Assembly: GCF_000335475.2 (NCBI RefSeq)
Contig: NZ_ANAH02000069.1
Location: 110,219 to 174,218, forward strand
Direction: 5' to 3'
Origin: Cystobacter fuscus DSM 2262
GTDB taxonomy: Bacteria > Myxococcota > Myxococcia > Myxococcales > Myxococcaceae
Length of the DNA stretch: 64,000 bases
Made by a program: the position numbers and the translations under genes. The notes beneath the pieces were generated by a model. That model did not search any database, was not told where the DNA came from, and saw only the letters and a list, made by a program, of their open reading frames with translations. Shown here piece after piece: positions 24,059 through 32,589 of the stretch (position 1 is its first letter; every line of letters starts with the position of its first letter).

Positions 24059-24886
24059 ATGCTCGAACGGACCATCGCCTTCATCGGCGCCGGCAACATG
24101 GCCGAGGCGCTCATCAAGGGGCTGTTGCGCGCCGGCACCGCGCGGCCCGACTCCATCATCGCCACCGGACGCCGCGAGGAGCGGCTGGAGGGCCTGCGGC
24201 GCACCTACGGGGTGCGCACCCTCCTGGACAACGTCGCCGCGGTGCGCGAGGCGGACGTGGTGGTGCTCGCCGTCAAGCCGCAGGCGCTGGACAAGGTTCT
24301 CCTCCAGGTGGCGCCCGCGGCGGACCAGAAGAAGCTCTTCATCTCCGTGGCGGCCGGCGTGCCCATCTCCGTGATGGAGCGGCGGCTGGGCCAGGGCATG
24401 CGCGTCATCCGCACCATGCCCAACACCCCCTCGCTGGTGGGCATGGGCGCCTGCGCGCTCGCCCCCGGGGAGCACGCGAGCGAGGAGGACATGGCCGTGG
24501 CCAGCCGCGTCTTCCAGTCCGTGGGCATCACCACCGTGGTGGAGGAGAACCTCCTGGACGCCGTCACCGGCCTGTCCGGCAGCGGCCCCGCCTACATCTT
24601 CCTCATCATCGAGGCGCTCTCGGACGCGGGCGTGAAGGTGGGCCTGCCGCGCTACACCGCCCAGAAGCTCGCCGCGCAGACGGTGCTCGGCAGCGCCCAG
24701 CTGCTCATCGAGACCAACGCCCACCCCGGCCAGCTCAAGGATCAGGTGACGAGCCCCGGCGGCACGGCGATCGCTGGCCTGCATACCCTGGAGGCAGGCG
24801 GGCTGCGCACCACGCTCATCAACGCCGTGGAGGCGGCCACGCGCCGCTCGAGGGAGCTGGGGGAGCAGTTCCTGGAGAAGTCCTAG
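24059..24886 (+). CDS. proC: Pyrroline-5-carboxylate reductase
   Basis: Last step of proline synthesis, reducing P5C with NAD(P)H. The 275-residue protein has the Rossmann start IAFIGAGNMAEALIKGL, then VVLAVKPQ, RTMPNTPSLVGMGA and the catalytic-domain signature VTGLSGSGPAYIFLIIEAL with SPGGTAIAGLHTLE near the end. The ATG at 24059 gives the usual N-terminus immediately before the nucleotide-binding fold; an in-frame ATG 45 bases upstream would add an Arg-rich extension. The divIVA gene follows after 21 bases. Confidence 0.95.
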   Translation: MLERTIAFIGAGNMAEALIKGLLRAGTARPDSIIATGRREERLEGLRRTYGVRTLLDNVAAVREADVVVLAVKPQALDKVLLQVAPAADQKKLFISVAAGVPISVMERRLGQGMRVIRTMPNTPSLVGMGACALAPGEHASEEDMAVASRVFQSVGITTVVEENLLDAVTGLSGSGPAYIFLIIEALSDAGVKVGLPRYTAQKLAAQTVLGSAQLLIETNAHPGQLKDQVTSPGGTAIAGLHTLEAGGLRTTLINAVEAATRRSRELGEQFLEKS

Positions 24887-24907
24887 GGCTGGCCTATACT
24901 CGGGGTC

Positions 24908-25435
24908 ATGAAGCTCACCCCGCTCGACATCCGGCAGAAGCGCTTCGAGACCGCCCTGCGCGGCTTCTCCAAGCGAGAGGTGGAGGCCTTCCTGGAGCTC
25001 ATCGCGGGTGAGTTCGAGGAAGTGGTCAAGGAGAACATCGGCCTGAAGGAGGAGCTCAAGCGCACCCAGCTGCGGCTGGAGCAGCACCTCGAGCGCGAGC
25101 GCACCCTCCAGGAGACGATGGTCACCGCCCAGCGCATCAGCGAGGACATGAAGGGCGCGGCCAAGAAGGAAGCGGAGATCATCCTCGCGGACGCCGAGCA
25201 CCAGGCGGAGAAGATCGTCCACGGCGCGCACCAGCGGCTGGTGCAGGTGGTGGAGGACATCAACGAGCTCAAGCGCCAGCGCACCCAGTTCGAGTCCCAG
25301 GTGAAGTCCGTGGTGGAGGCGCACCAGAAGCTGCTCGAGACGTTCAGCGGGCGCACCTTCGCGGACAAGGACTACGCGCGCGTCGAGGACAACGTGGCCT
25401 ATCTCACCCAGAAGAAGGCGCAGAGCGGCGAATAG
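24908..25435 (+). CDS. DivIVA-domain coiled-coil protein
   Basis: A 175-residue protein. The N-terminal DivIVA motif (LTPLDIRQKRFETALRGFS at about 3-21, then REVEAFLELIAGEFE) is the curvature-sensing, membrane-binding module. From residue 40 to 145 it is a continuous Glu/Lys/Gln-rich coiled coil with AEIILADAEHQAEKIV, as in DivIVA/GpsB proteins. It may mark cell poles or septa and organise growth or motility complexes. Placement after proC mirrors the common neighbourhood of DivIVA genes with proC/ylm genes. Confidence 0.9.
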   Translation: MKLTPLDIRQKRFETALRGFSKREVEAFLELIAGEFEEVVKENIGLKEELKRTQLRLEQHLERERTLQETMVTAQRISEDMKGAAKKEAEIILADAEHQAEKIVHGAHQRLVQVVEDINELKRQRTQFESQVKSVVEAHQKLLETFSGRTFADKDYARVEDNVAYLTQKKAQSGE

Positions 25436-25535
25436 CCTCCCCTGTGTGACGCCGCGCGTCGCGAGTTCGGAGGGCGCGGAGCTTGGCGCGGCGAGGGGGC
25501 AGGCTGCTATGTCTTCGGGCACGTGAGGCCCGCCC

Positions 25536-26699
25536 ATGCGCCACCTGCTCCTGCTCCTGCTGCTGTTGCTCTCGCCCCGGGTGTGGGCCCAGGAAGAGAT
25601 CGCCGGTCCGCGGCTTGAAGCGGGTCATGCCCAGGGCCACGTGGAGCCCGCCCTGGTGCCCACGGCCCCGCCCAAGCTGGTGATCGGCGCGGTGGACACG
25701 CGCCGCTTCCACATCCTCTACACCGCCCGCTCCCAGGAGTCCTCGCGCCAGCTCGCCAGCGGCATCGAGTCCATCCGCGACGCCTTCGTGAACGTGCTGG
25801 GGCGCGACTGGCCCGGGACGACGGAGGTGCGCGTGGGCATGGGGCGCGAGGAGTTCGAGGCGCTCGCGCTGCCCGGGGGCGAGCCACCGGGTTGGGCCGT
25901 GGCGCTCGCCTACCCCGCCCACCGCATCATCCTGCTCAACGCGCAGACGCTCGCGGGCCCCGAGGGGCAGGTGACGCTGCGGCACGAACTGGCGCACGTG
26001 GCGCTCGGGCAGCTCGCGCCGCGCTGGCCGCGCTGGTTCCAGGAGGGGCTCGCCCAGCACCTCACCGGGGAGAACCTGTCCATGACGCACTACGCGGCCC
26101 TCTTCAGCGCGGTGGCGCAGGAGAAGGTGTTCCGCTTCGAGCACCTGGCCGAGGAGTGGCCGGATCTCCCCACGGACGTGGAGATCGCCTACGCGCAGAG
26201 CGCGGCCTTCGTGGCGTGGCTCTCGGCGCACTACGGCCCCGAGGGCATGGGCCGGCTGGTGGACGAGGTCGCCACGGGGCAGCCCTTCGAGCAGGCCTTC
26301 GGCAAGGCCTTCCACACCTCGCTGTGGGTGGAGGAGCAGGCCTGGCGCGAGGGACTGGCGGCCCGCTACGGCTGGCTCCCGCTCACCACGAGCACCTCCC
26401 TGCTGTGGTTGCTCATCATCGTGCTCGGCGCGGCGGCGTACCTGAGGCTGCGCGCCATCAAGGAGCAGCGGCTCGTCGAGATGGACGCGCGCGAGGCCGC
26501 CGAGGAAGCCGCCATGCGCGAGGCGCTCGAGGCGGAGCTCGCCCAGCAGCGCGCCGCCCTGGTGCCCCCGGACCTGGCGTCCGCCCCGGCGGCGCCCGAG
26601 ACGTTGGAAATCCCCGAGTGGTACGAGTCGGCGCCCGGCACGGAGCGCGACGAGGACGAGGACACGCTGCCCCGTCCGGCGAAGCCCACCGTGCACTGA
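25536..26699 (+). CDS. Membrane-anchored HExxH peptidase (peptidase MA-like)
   Basis: A 387-residue predicted exported metallopeptidase. A signal peptide (MRHLLLLLLLLLSPRVWA) is followed by a gluzincin-like catalytic domain with HELAH at residues 150-154 and a downstream Glu in WFQEGLAQHL, likely the third zinc ligand. A membrane helix lies at about 288-308, then a Glu/Ala-rich cytoplasmic tail ends in acidic EDEDTLPR. Substrate unknown. Orientation implies the peptidase domain faces the periplasm. Confidence 0.82.
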   Translation: MRHLLLLLLLLLSPRVWAQEEIAGPRLEAGHAQGHVEPALVPTAPPKLVIGAVDTRRFHILYTARSQESSRQLASGIESIRDAFVNVLGRDWPGTTEVRVGMGREEFEALALPGGEPPGWAVALAYPAHRIILLNAQTLAGPEGQVTLRHELAHVALGQLAPRWPRWFQEGLAQHLTGENLSMTHYAALFSAVAQEKVFRFEHLAEEWPDLPTDVEIAYAQSAAFVAWLSAHYGPEGMGRLVDEVATGQPFEQAFGKAFHTSLWVEEQAWREGLAARYGWLPLTTSTSLLWLLIIVLGAAAYLRLRAIKEQRLVEMDAREAAEEAAMREALEAELAQQRAALVPPDLASAPAAPETLEIPEWYESAPGTERDEDEDTLPRPAKPTVH

Positions 26700-26852
26700 G
26701 TTCCCCTCCCCCCGGGAAGAATCTACAGCGCCGGGCGCGTCAGCATCCCGGTGCGTTGCGCCAAGTGGCTGAATTCATTGTCCATTGGCCGCGCGAAGCC
26801 GTTGGCCAGCGCCTTGCTAAAGCCCCGTGCATCAGTGGGGAGGAGAGGCGTC

Positions 26853-27371
26853 ATGGCGGAGCACGCACGGCGAAGGGCAGGGGTGGCGAGGGTGTTCGTG
26901 GGGCAGCCCGAGCGGCTCGCGGCGGCATGGCGCCGGATGCGCTTCGCGGAGGCCCGCAAGGACGGCTCTCCTCCCTGCAACCAATTGGAGAGCGTGGTGG
27001 AGCCCTTCATCCGCGAGGTGGGCCGCACGCTGGAGGGTGTGGAGGGCAGCGCCTGGAGCCGGACGCGCGCGGTGCTGCGGCTGTCGTCCCGGCGCGGCTC
27101 GCGGGTACTGAATGACGAGTTCACGGCGCTGCGCCGCTGCATGCTGGACGCGGTGGAGACGCTCGGCGGAGGGGACGCGGAGCGCGCGGTGGTGAACCAG
27201 GCGCTGGACGAGGCGGTCAGCTCGACGGAGGAGTTGGTGGAGCACCTGGCCAATCCGTTCGCGCCCAAGCCGCGGGTGCCCTTCGCGGGGCTCGTCGTGC
27301 AGTGCTTCGAGAAGCCCGCCCGGGCGCGCGAGAAGACGCACTCCGGGGAGAAGCACGCGCCGGCGCATTGA
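26853..27371 (+). CDS. Conserved-looking hypothetical helical protein
   Basis: No family recognised. The 172-residue protein is Arg/Ala/Glu-rich and helical, without signal peptide or membrane helix. It contains RRMRFAEARKDG, a central VEPFIREVGRTLEG helix and a C-terminal basic tail (REKTHSGEKHAPAH). The ATG at 26853 is preceded by GGGAGGAGAGG, a strong ribosome site; an earlier in-frame ATG would add a 34-residue basic extension with no such site. It follows the peptidase gene after about 150 bases and is convergent with polA. Confidence 0.6.
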   Translation: MAEHARRRAGVARVFVGQPERLAAAWRRMRFAEARKDGSPPCNQLESVVEPFIREVGRTLEGVEGSAWSRTRAVLRLSSRRGSRVLNDEFTALRRCMLDAVETLGGGDAERAVVNQALDEAVSSTEELVEHLANPFAPKPRVPFAGLVVQCFEKPARAREKTHSGEKHAPAH

Positions 27372-27621
27372 GATTTTTCGAGGGTTGGTCGACCCGTCCG
27401 GCTTGACGCCTCCCCCGCTTGGGGGCGGTGTCCGGGGCCGGCGGTTGAAGGGGGCTGCGCTGACGGGCCATGGGGGGCCCGAGGCGCTCACGGGGCGCGT
27501 TCCCGTACGGGGGTTCGGAGAACGCGCACGGTATGGCCGCTGAAAGCCGCGTGGGCGGGGGTCCACGCGAGCCTTTCTGACGGCCGGGCGGGTCGACACT
27601 TTTTCCGGGCGGGCGCGTACG
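27372..27621. other. Convergent intergenic region
   Basis: The 250 bases between the ends of the hypothetical gene and polA hold no gene. A CCCCC-GCTT-GGGGG hairpin (about 27408-27425) and GGTCGACC-containing palindromic patches are present. They may end transcription from either side, but no T-tract supports a classic terminator. Confidence 0.4.
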
Positions 27622-30297
27622 TCAGTGCGCGTCCGCCCACGTGTTTCCAGCCCCCACTTCCACCTTGAGCGGCACCTTGAGCGTCATCACCGCGCCCATG
27701 CACCGGCGCGACAGCTCCTTCACGGCCTCCACCTCGTCGTCGGGCGCCTCGAAGAGCAGTTCGTCGTGCACCTGCAGCAGCATCCGCGTGCGCAGCTTCT
27801 CGCGCGCCAGCGCCGCGTCCACCTCCAGCATCGCCTTCTTCATGAGATCGGCCGCCGTGCCCTGAATCGGCATGTTGATGGCGGCGCGCTCCGCGGCCTG
27901 CACCACCTGGCGGTTCTTCGCGCTCAAATCCCCCATGGGTCGGCGCCGTCCGAAGAGCGTCTCCACGTAGCCCCGCTCGCGCGCCACCCGCACCGTCTCG
28001 TCCAGGTAGCGCTTGATGCCGGCGTAGCGCGTGAAGTAGCGCTCGATGATGTCGCGCGCCTCCTCCTCGGGGATGTTCAGGCGCGTGGACAGGCCGTAGG
28101 GCGACAGGCCGTAGGCGATGCCGAAGTTGACCATCTTCGCCACCCGGCGCTGATCCTTCGTCACCTCCTTCTGCGGTACGCCGAAGACCTCCGCCGCGGT
28201 GCGGCTGTGGATGTCCTCGTCCCGGGCGAAGGCGTCCAGCAACACCTCGTCCTCGGCGATGTGCGCGAGCAGCCGCAGTTCGATCTGGCTGTAGTCCGCG
28301 GAGACGAGCTGGTGGCCCTCGTCGGCGATGAAGGCGCGGCGGATCTCCATGCCCAGCTCGGTGCGGATGGGGATGTTCTGCAGGTTCGGATCCGACGAGG
28401 ACAGGCGCCCCGTCGCCGTGGCCGCCTGGTGGAAGGTGGTGTGCAGGCGCCCGTCCTTCGTCACCAGCTCCGGCAGCGTGTCCAGGTAGGTGCTCTTGAG
28501 CTTGGACAGCGAGCGGTACTCGATGATGGCGCGCGGCAGCGCGTGCTTCTCGGCGAGCTTCTCCAGCACCTCCTGGTCCGTGGACGGGCCCGTCTTGCCG
28601 CGCTTGAGCACCGGCAACTCCAGCTTCTTGTAGAGCACCTCCGCGAGCTGGGGGTTGGAGCCCACGTTGAACTCGGTGCCCGCGAGCTGGTGGATCTCCT
28701 TCACCTTGGCGTCGCACTCGGCGCCCACCTTCTCGGAGATCTTCCGCAGCGTCGCCACGTCCACCTTCACGCCCCGTGCCTCCATGCGCGCGAGGATGGG
28801 CACGAGCGGCACCTCCAGCTCCTTGGCGAGCCGGTTGAGGCCCAGGGGCTCCAGCTCCTCCTGGAGTCCGGGCACGAGCCGCCGCGCCACGTCCGCGCGC
28901 ACCGCGTACGCCACCGCCACCTCTCCGGGAGAGAACTCCTTCAGGGGTCGCGGCTTGCGCCCGCCCGTGGAGGGCAGCGCGGGCAGGTCCACCTGCATCC
29001 GCTCGCGGGCGAGGAACTCCAGGGTGTGATCCCTCCGCGACGCATCCAGCAGGTAGCTGAGCAGCTCGACGTCCTCCTCCCCTCCCCTGAGCTGGATGCC
29101 CTCGCGCGCGAGCAGGAGCCACAGCGCCTTGAGATCATGCCCGCCCTTCTTCACCCCCTCGTCCTCCAGCACGCCCGCGAGCGCGCGCTTGAAGTCCGCG
29201 GGCTTCACCTGCTCCACGCCCAGCCCCTCGTGGTGCAGCGGCACGTAGCGCGTGGTGCCGTCCGGCAGCGCCACCCCGAGCCCCACCAGCGTGGCGGACA
29301 GGGGCAGGCCCTCGTAGGCGGGAAAGAGCGTCACCCGCCCCGCCTGGCGGATGGCCGCGGCGAGCGCCTCGAGCGCCTCCTTCGTGGTGACCTGCTCCGT
29401 CTGTGTCTCGAGCTTCGTGGGCTCGCGCGCGGGCAGCTCCTTGAGCAGCGCGGAGAACTCCAGCTCGGTGAAGAGCGGGCGCAGGAGCTCCTCGCGCAGG
29501 GGCTGGCGCACGAGCTGGGAGATGCTCACGTCCAGCTTCAGGTCCGTGCGGAAAGTCACCAGGTCGCGCGCGAGCAGCAGGCTGTCGCGGTGCGCCTCCA
29601 GGGCCGCGCGCATCTTCGGCTTCTTCACCTCGGTGAGCCGCGAGAGCAGCGCGTCCACGCCCCCGAACTGGGTGAGCAGCTCCACCGCGCTCTTGGGGCC
29701 GATGCCCGGCACCTTGGGCACGTTGTCGATGGCGTCCCCGATGAGCGCCAGGTAGTCGCGCATCTGCGCGGGCTCGATGCCCAGGCGCTCCTTCACCTCG
29801 GAGGGAGTGGTGTAGCGCTCGTTCTGCGGATCATAGAGGTGCACGCGCTCGGAGACGATCTGCACGAAGTCCTTGTCCCCGGTGACGACGAGCACGTCGA
29901 AGCCCTCGGCGACGGCGCGCTGGGCCAGGGTGCCGATGACGTCGTCCGCCTCCCAGCCCGCCACCTCGAGGATGGGCAGCGCGAGCCCCTCCACCACGCG
30001 GCGGATGTAGGGGAACTGCTGGGACAGGTCCTCCGGCGTCTCCTTGCGGTTGGCCTTGTAGTTGGGATCGATCTTCTGGCGCTCGGCGCGGCTCTCCTTG
30101 TCGAAGGCGAGCGCCACGTGAGAAGGCTCGAGCTCCCGGAGCGCCTTGAGCACCTGGCGGGTGAAGCCCAGGGTGGCGTTGGTGGGAATCCCCTGGCGGG
30201 TCGTCAGGGGAGGAATGGCGTGATAGGCGCGGAAGATGAAGCTGGAGGCGTCGATCAGGACGAGGCGGGGTGCGCCATTCGAGGGAGGGGGGACCAT
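27622..30297 (-). CDS. polA: DNA polymerase I, predicted to lack 3'-5' proofreading
   Basis: An 891-residue repair and primer-removal polymerase. The 5' nuclease domain (about 1-290) shows LVLIDASSFIFRAYHA and VTGDKDFVQIV. The polymerase domain has motif A DYSQIELRLLAHI (about 665), motif B RRVAKMVNFGIAYGL and motif C QVHDELLFEAP (about 846). In the middle domain the carboxylates corresponding to E. coli D355, E357 (FDTET; here FPAYE) and D424 (KYD; here KAL) are absent. The ATG at 30297 matches the family N-terminus; a GTG 24 bases upstream, preceded by GAGGGG, is an alternative. It lies last in the FHA/Tad-like gene run. Confidence 0.97.
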   Translation of the reverse strand: MVPPPSNGAPRLVLIDASSFIFRAYHAIPPLTTRQGIPTNATLGFTRQVLKALRELEPSHVALAFDKESRAERQKIDPNYKANRKETPEDLSQQFPYIRRVVEGLALPILEVAGWEADDVIGTLAQRAVAEGFDVLVVTGDKDFVQIVSERVHLYDPQNERYTTPSEVKERLGIEPAQMRDYLALIGDAIDNVPKVPGIGPKSAVELLTQFGGVDALLSRLTEVKKPKMRAALEAHRDSLLLARDLVTFRTDLKLDVSISQLVRQPLREELLRPLFTELEFSALLKELPAREPTKLETQTEQVTTKEALEALAAAIRQAGRVTLFPAYEGLPLSATLVGLGVALPDGTTRYVPLHHEGLGVEQVKPADFKRALAGVLEDEGVKKGGHDLKALWLLLAREGIQLRGGEEDVELLSYLLDASRRDHTLEFLARERMQVDLPALPSTGGRKPRPLKEFSPGEVAVAYAVRADVARRLVPGLQEELEPLGLNRLAKELEVPLVPILARMEARGVKVDVATLRKISEKVGAECDAKVKEIHQLAGTEFNVGSNPQLAEVLYKKLELPVLKRGKTGPSTDQEVLEKLAEKHALPRAIIEYRSLSKLKSTYLDTLPELVTKDGRLHTTFHQAATATGRLSSSDPNLQNIPIRTELGMEIRRAFIADEGHQLVSADYSQIELRLLAHIAEDEVLLDAFARDEDIHSRTAAEVFGVPQKEVTKDQRRVAKMVNFGIAYGLSPYGLSTRLNIPEEEARDIIERYFTRYAGIKRYLDETVRVARERGYVETLFGRRRPMGDLSAKNRQVVQAAERAAINMPIQGTAADLMKKAMLEVDAALAREKLRTRMLLQVHDELLFEAPDDEVEAVKELSRRCMGAVMTLKVPLKVEVGAGNTWADAH

Positions 30298-30362
30298 GGG
30301 CCCGGCCTTAACCGAGCCCACGCCCCTCTGTCCACGTTGGTAGGAAGCTCAGACGCTACCCG

Positions 30363-32582
30363 TCAACATCCGATCTGCTTTTTCTGCTCGGCGACCTTCT
30401 CCGCCATGCCGTCCTTGGGCACGGCGTATTCCAGGACGAGGTCCAGGTCCTGGCACGACTCGGCGGACTTGAAGGCCTTGAGGGCACGCGTGGAGCAGCG
30501 GGTCACGTCCGAGTTGAGGTCCGTGTTGCCCTGGTAGAAGCTGAAGCCCAGCTTCCAGATGCGGCAGGCCCGGCGCCCGTCTCCGCGCTCGTCCCAGTAC
30601 TTGCCACGGGTGATGGCCTTGGCGGCCATGTCCTGCTGGATGTTGCGGCGGTAGAAGGACGGACGCGACTCGAACAGGGTGTCCATCAGCCGCTTGTCCA
30701 CGTCCAGCGCTTCCTGGAGCGCCTCGGCGGCCTTCTCCACGTCCTCGCTCTGCAGGTGGCCCTGGCCGATCTTGAAGAGCTGGTCCACGTTGTTCACGTC
30801 CGCGATCATCCGGTCCGCGTCCGCGTGGTACTGGGCCATCTCGTAGTTGTTGCGCAGCCGCTGCAGCGTGGCGACGGCCTCGTTGCCGCGTCCACCCCAG
30901 TAGTCCAGCATCGCCTCGTTCATGAACTTGTTGGGGAAGCGCTGCTTGAAGGCCTCCTCCACCACCTTGCGGGGATTGGGCGCCGCGTCGTCATCCATGA
31001 AGATGTCCGACACGGGGCAGTGCCAGGGCTCGGCGTTGGGATCCAACTTCTGCCGGGCGTTGAGGAAGTCCACGTAGAGCTTGTTCTTCGGCCGCCACTC
31101 GGTGCGGCCCAGGCGCCGGCGCGAGTCGAGCACGAGGGTGAAGCCGATGGGCGGCTCCAGCTCCTCGCGCGACATCTTCTGGCAGGCGAAGCCCATGTAG
31201 CGCTCGCACCGGGGCACCGCCGCGCTCCACTGCGCGTCACGCACGTAGCGCTTGCAGTCGTCCTCGGAGCGCTTCATCACCTGGAGCACCGCCTCCTGCA
31301 CCTTGGGCTTGGCCCGGCGGAAGTAGGTGCTCTCCTTGGGAATCTTCTTGAAGAGATCCAGCGCCTCCTCTTCCTTGCCGCGCAGCAGCGCCTTGTTGCC
31401 CTGGGCGAACTGCTCCGAGGCATCCTTCTCCAGCGTGATGCGCTTCATGAGGGAGACGGCCTCGGAGTTGATGGGGTCGATGTTCAGCACCTTCGAACAG
31501 GCCGTCTGCGCCTTGCCCCAATCCGGCTCGCCGCCCATCTCCATGGAGGAGTAGGAACGGCACTGGCTGAGCAACTCCTGGATCTGCTCGGTGGGATCCA
31601 CGGCGGGCTCCCCCCGGGAGGCCACGGCCCCCGAGACACTCTCCTCCGAGCCCCCCGTGGTGCTCTTGATGATTCCCGCCACCAGCAGCACGCCCACCAC
31701 GCTGGCGGCCACGACGAGCAACCGCTTGCGCGAGGCCGCCGCGGGCGCCACCTCCGAGCCCGCCGCGTCGGTGCGTGAGGCGCGGCCCTTCCTGGCCGGC
31801 GCGGAGCCGGTGCGCTCGACCACCACCTCCACCATGCCGAAGGTGATGACGTCACCGGGTTGCAGGTCCAGGGGCTCCTGGGGGGCCACCCGCTCGCCAT
31901 TGAGCAGCGTGCCGTTGGCACTGCCCAGGTCGCGCAGCACCGGACCGTCCGGGCCGAGCTCCACCTCGGCGTGCCGGCGGCTCACCGAGTCGTCGTCGAG
32001 CAGCACCGTGGCGGGTGCCTGCCGGCCCACGACGAGCTTGCCCTGGAGCGGGTACTTCTGGTTGGCCCAGGGGCCGGTGAGGCCCTTGAGCACGAACCCG
32101 CCCTCGTCCTCCTTCTCCCCGTCCGCGTGGTCCTCCGGGGGAGGCGCCACGGCGGACGCGGGCCGTTTGGCGAGCGCCGAGGGAGGCCGCTTTCCGGCGG
32201 GGATCGACCGGGTGGGCGCCGGCCTCGCGCCTCCGGGGGCCGCGCCGGCCTCGCCCGCGGGCCTGGCGCTCCGGCGCACCCCGGCGGGCCGGGCGGGCGC
32301 CTTGAGCCGCAGGGCGTAGTCGCCCAGCACCACCTCCGACGTGGGCGTGAGGGCCGTGGCGCCGGTGATGCGCTGGCCATCCACGAAGGTGCCATTGGCG
32401 CTGCCCACGTCCTCCACCATCACCGTGCCGTCTTCCTCGAAGAAGCGGGCGTGGCGGCGCGACACACCGCCCTCGGCGAGGGTCAGATCGTTGGTGCCTT
32501 CCTGGCGGCCGACCCTCAGCTCGCCAGACAATTCCTGTTCGCTCTCGCTGCCGTCGGGATGACGGATGACCAGGGTGGGCAT
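30363..32582 (-). CDS. Membrane protein with two cytoplasmic FHA domains and a periplasmic repeat domain
   Basis: A 739-residue protein. FHA domain 1 spans about 20-95 (GR25, SRRH at 41-44, NGT at 63-65) and FHA domain 2 about 180-256 (VGRQ, SRRH at 201-204, NGT at 223-225). Both keep the phosphothreonine-binding residues. A Pro/Ala linker separates them. A membrane helix at about 287-305 is followed by a roughly 430-residue region with TPR-like helical pairs. It is seven bases downstream of the FHA-CpaF gene. It probably links Ser/Thr-kinase signals to the secretion machinery encoded upstream; partners are unknown. Confidence 0.85.
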   Translation of the reverse strand: MPTLVIRHPDGSESEQELSGELRVGRQEGTNDLTLAEGGVSRRHARFFEEDGTVMVEDVGSANGTFVDGQRITGATALTPTSEVVLGDYALRLKAPARPAGVRRSARPAGEAGAAPGGARPAPTRSIPAGKRPPSALAKRPASAVAPPPEDHADGEKEDEGGFVLKGLTGPWANQKYPLQGKLVVGRQAPATVLLDDDSVSRRHAEVELGPDGPVLRDLGSANGTLLNGERVAPQEPLDLQPGDVITFGMVEVVVERTGSAPARKGRASRTDAAGSEVAPAAASRKRLLVVAASVVGVLLVAGIIKSTTGGSEESVSGAVASRGEPAVDPTEQIQELLSQCRSYSSMEMGGEPDWGKAQTACSKVLNIDPINSEAVSLMKRITLEKDASEQFAQGNKALLRGKEEEALDLFKKIPKESTYFRRAKPKVQEAVLQVMKRSEDDCKRYVRDAQWSAAVPRCERYMGFACQKMSREELEPPIGFTLVLDSRRRLGRTEWRPKNKLYVDFLNARQKLDPNAEPWHCPVSDIFMDDDAAPNPRKVVEEAFKQRFPNKFMNEAMLDYWGGRGNEAVATLQRLRNNYEMAQYHADADRMIADVNNVDQLFKIGQGHLQSEDVEKAAEALQEALDVDKRLMDTLFESRPSFYRRNIQQDMAAKAITRGKYWDERGDGRRACRIWKLGFSFYQGNTDLNSDVTRCSTRALKAFKSAESCQDLDLVLEYAVPKDGMAEKVAEQKKQIGC

Positions 32583-32589
32583 GACGGGG

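Noticed and set aside
27625..30537. A 970-codon plus-strand open frame antisense to polA
   Set aside because: All of it lies opposite polA; it has no domain and is rich in His, Arg and Leu as expected for a shadow frame.
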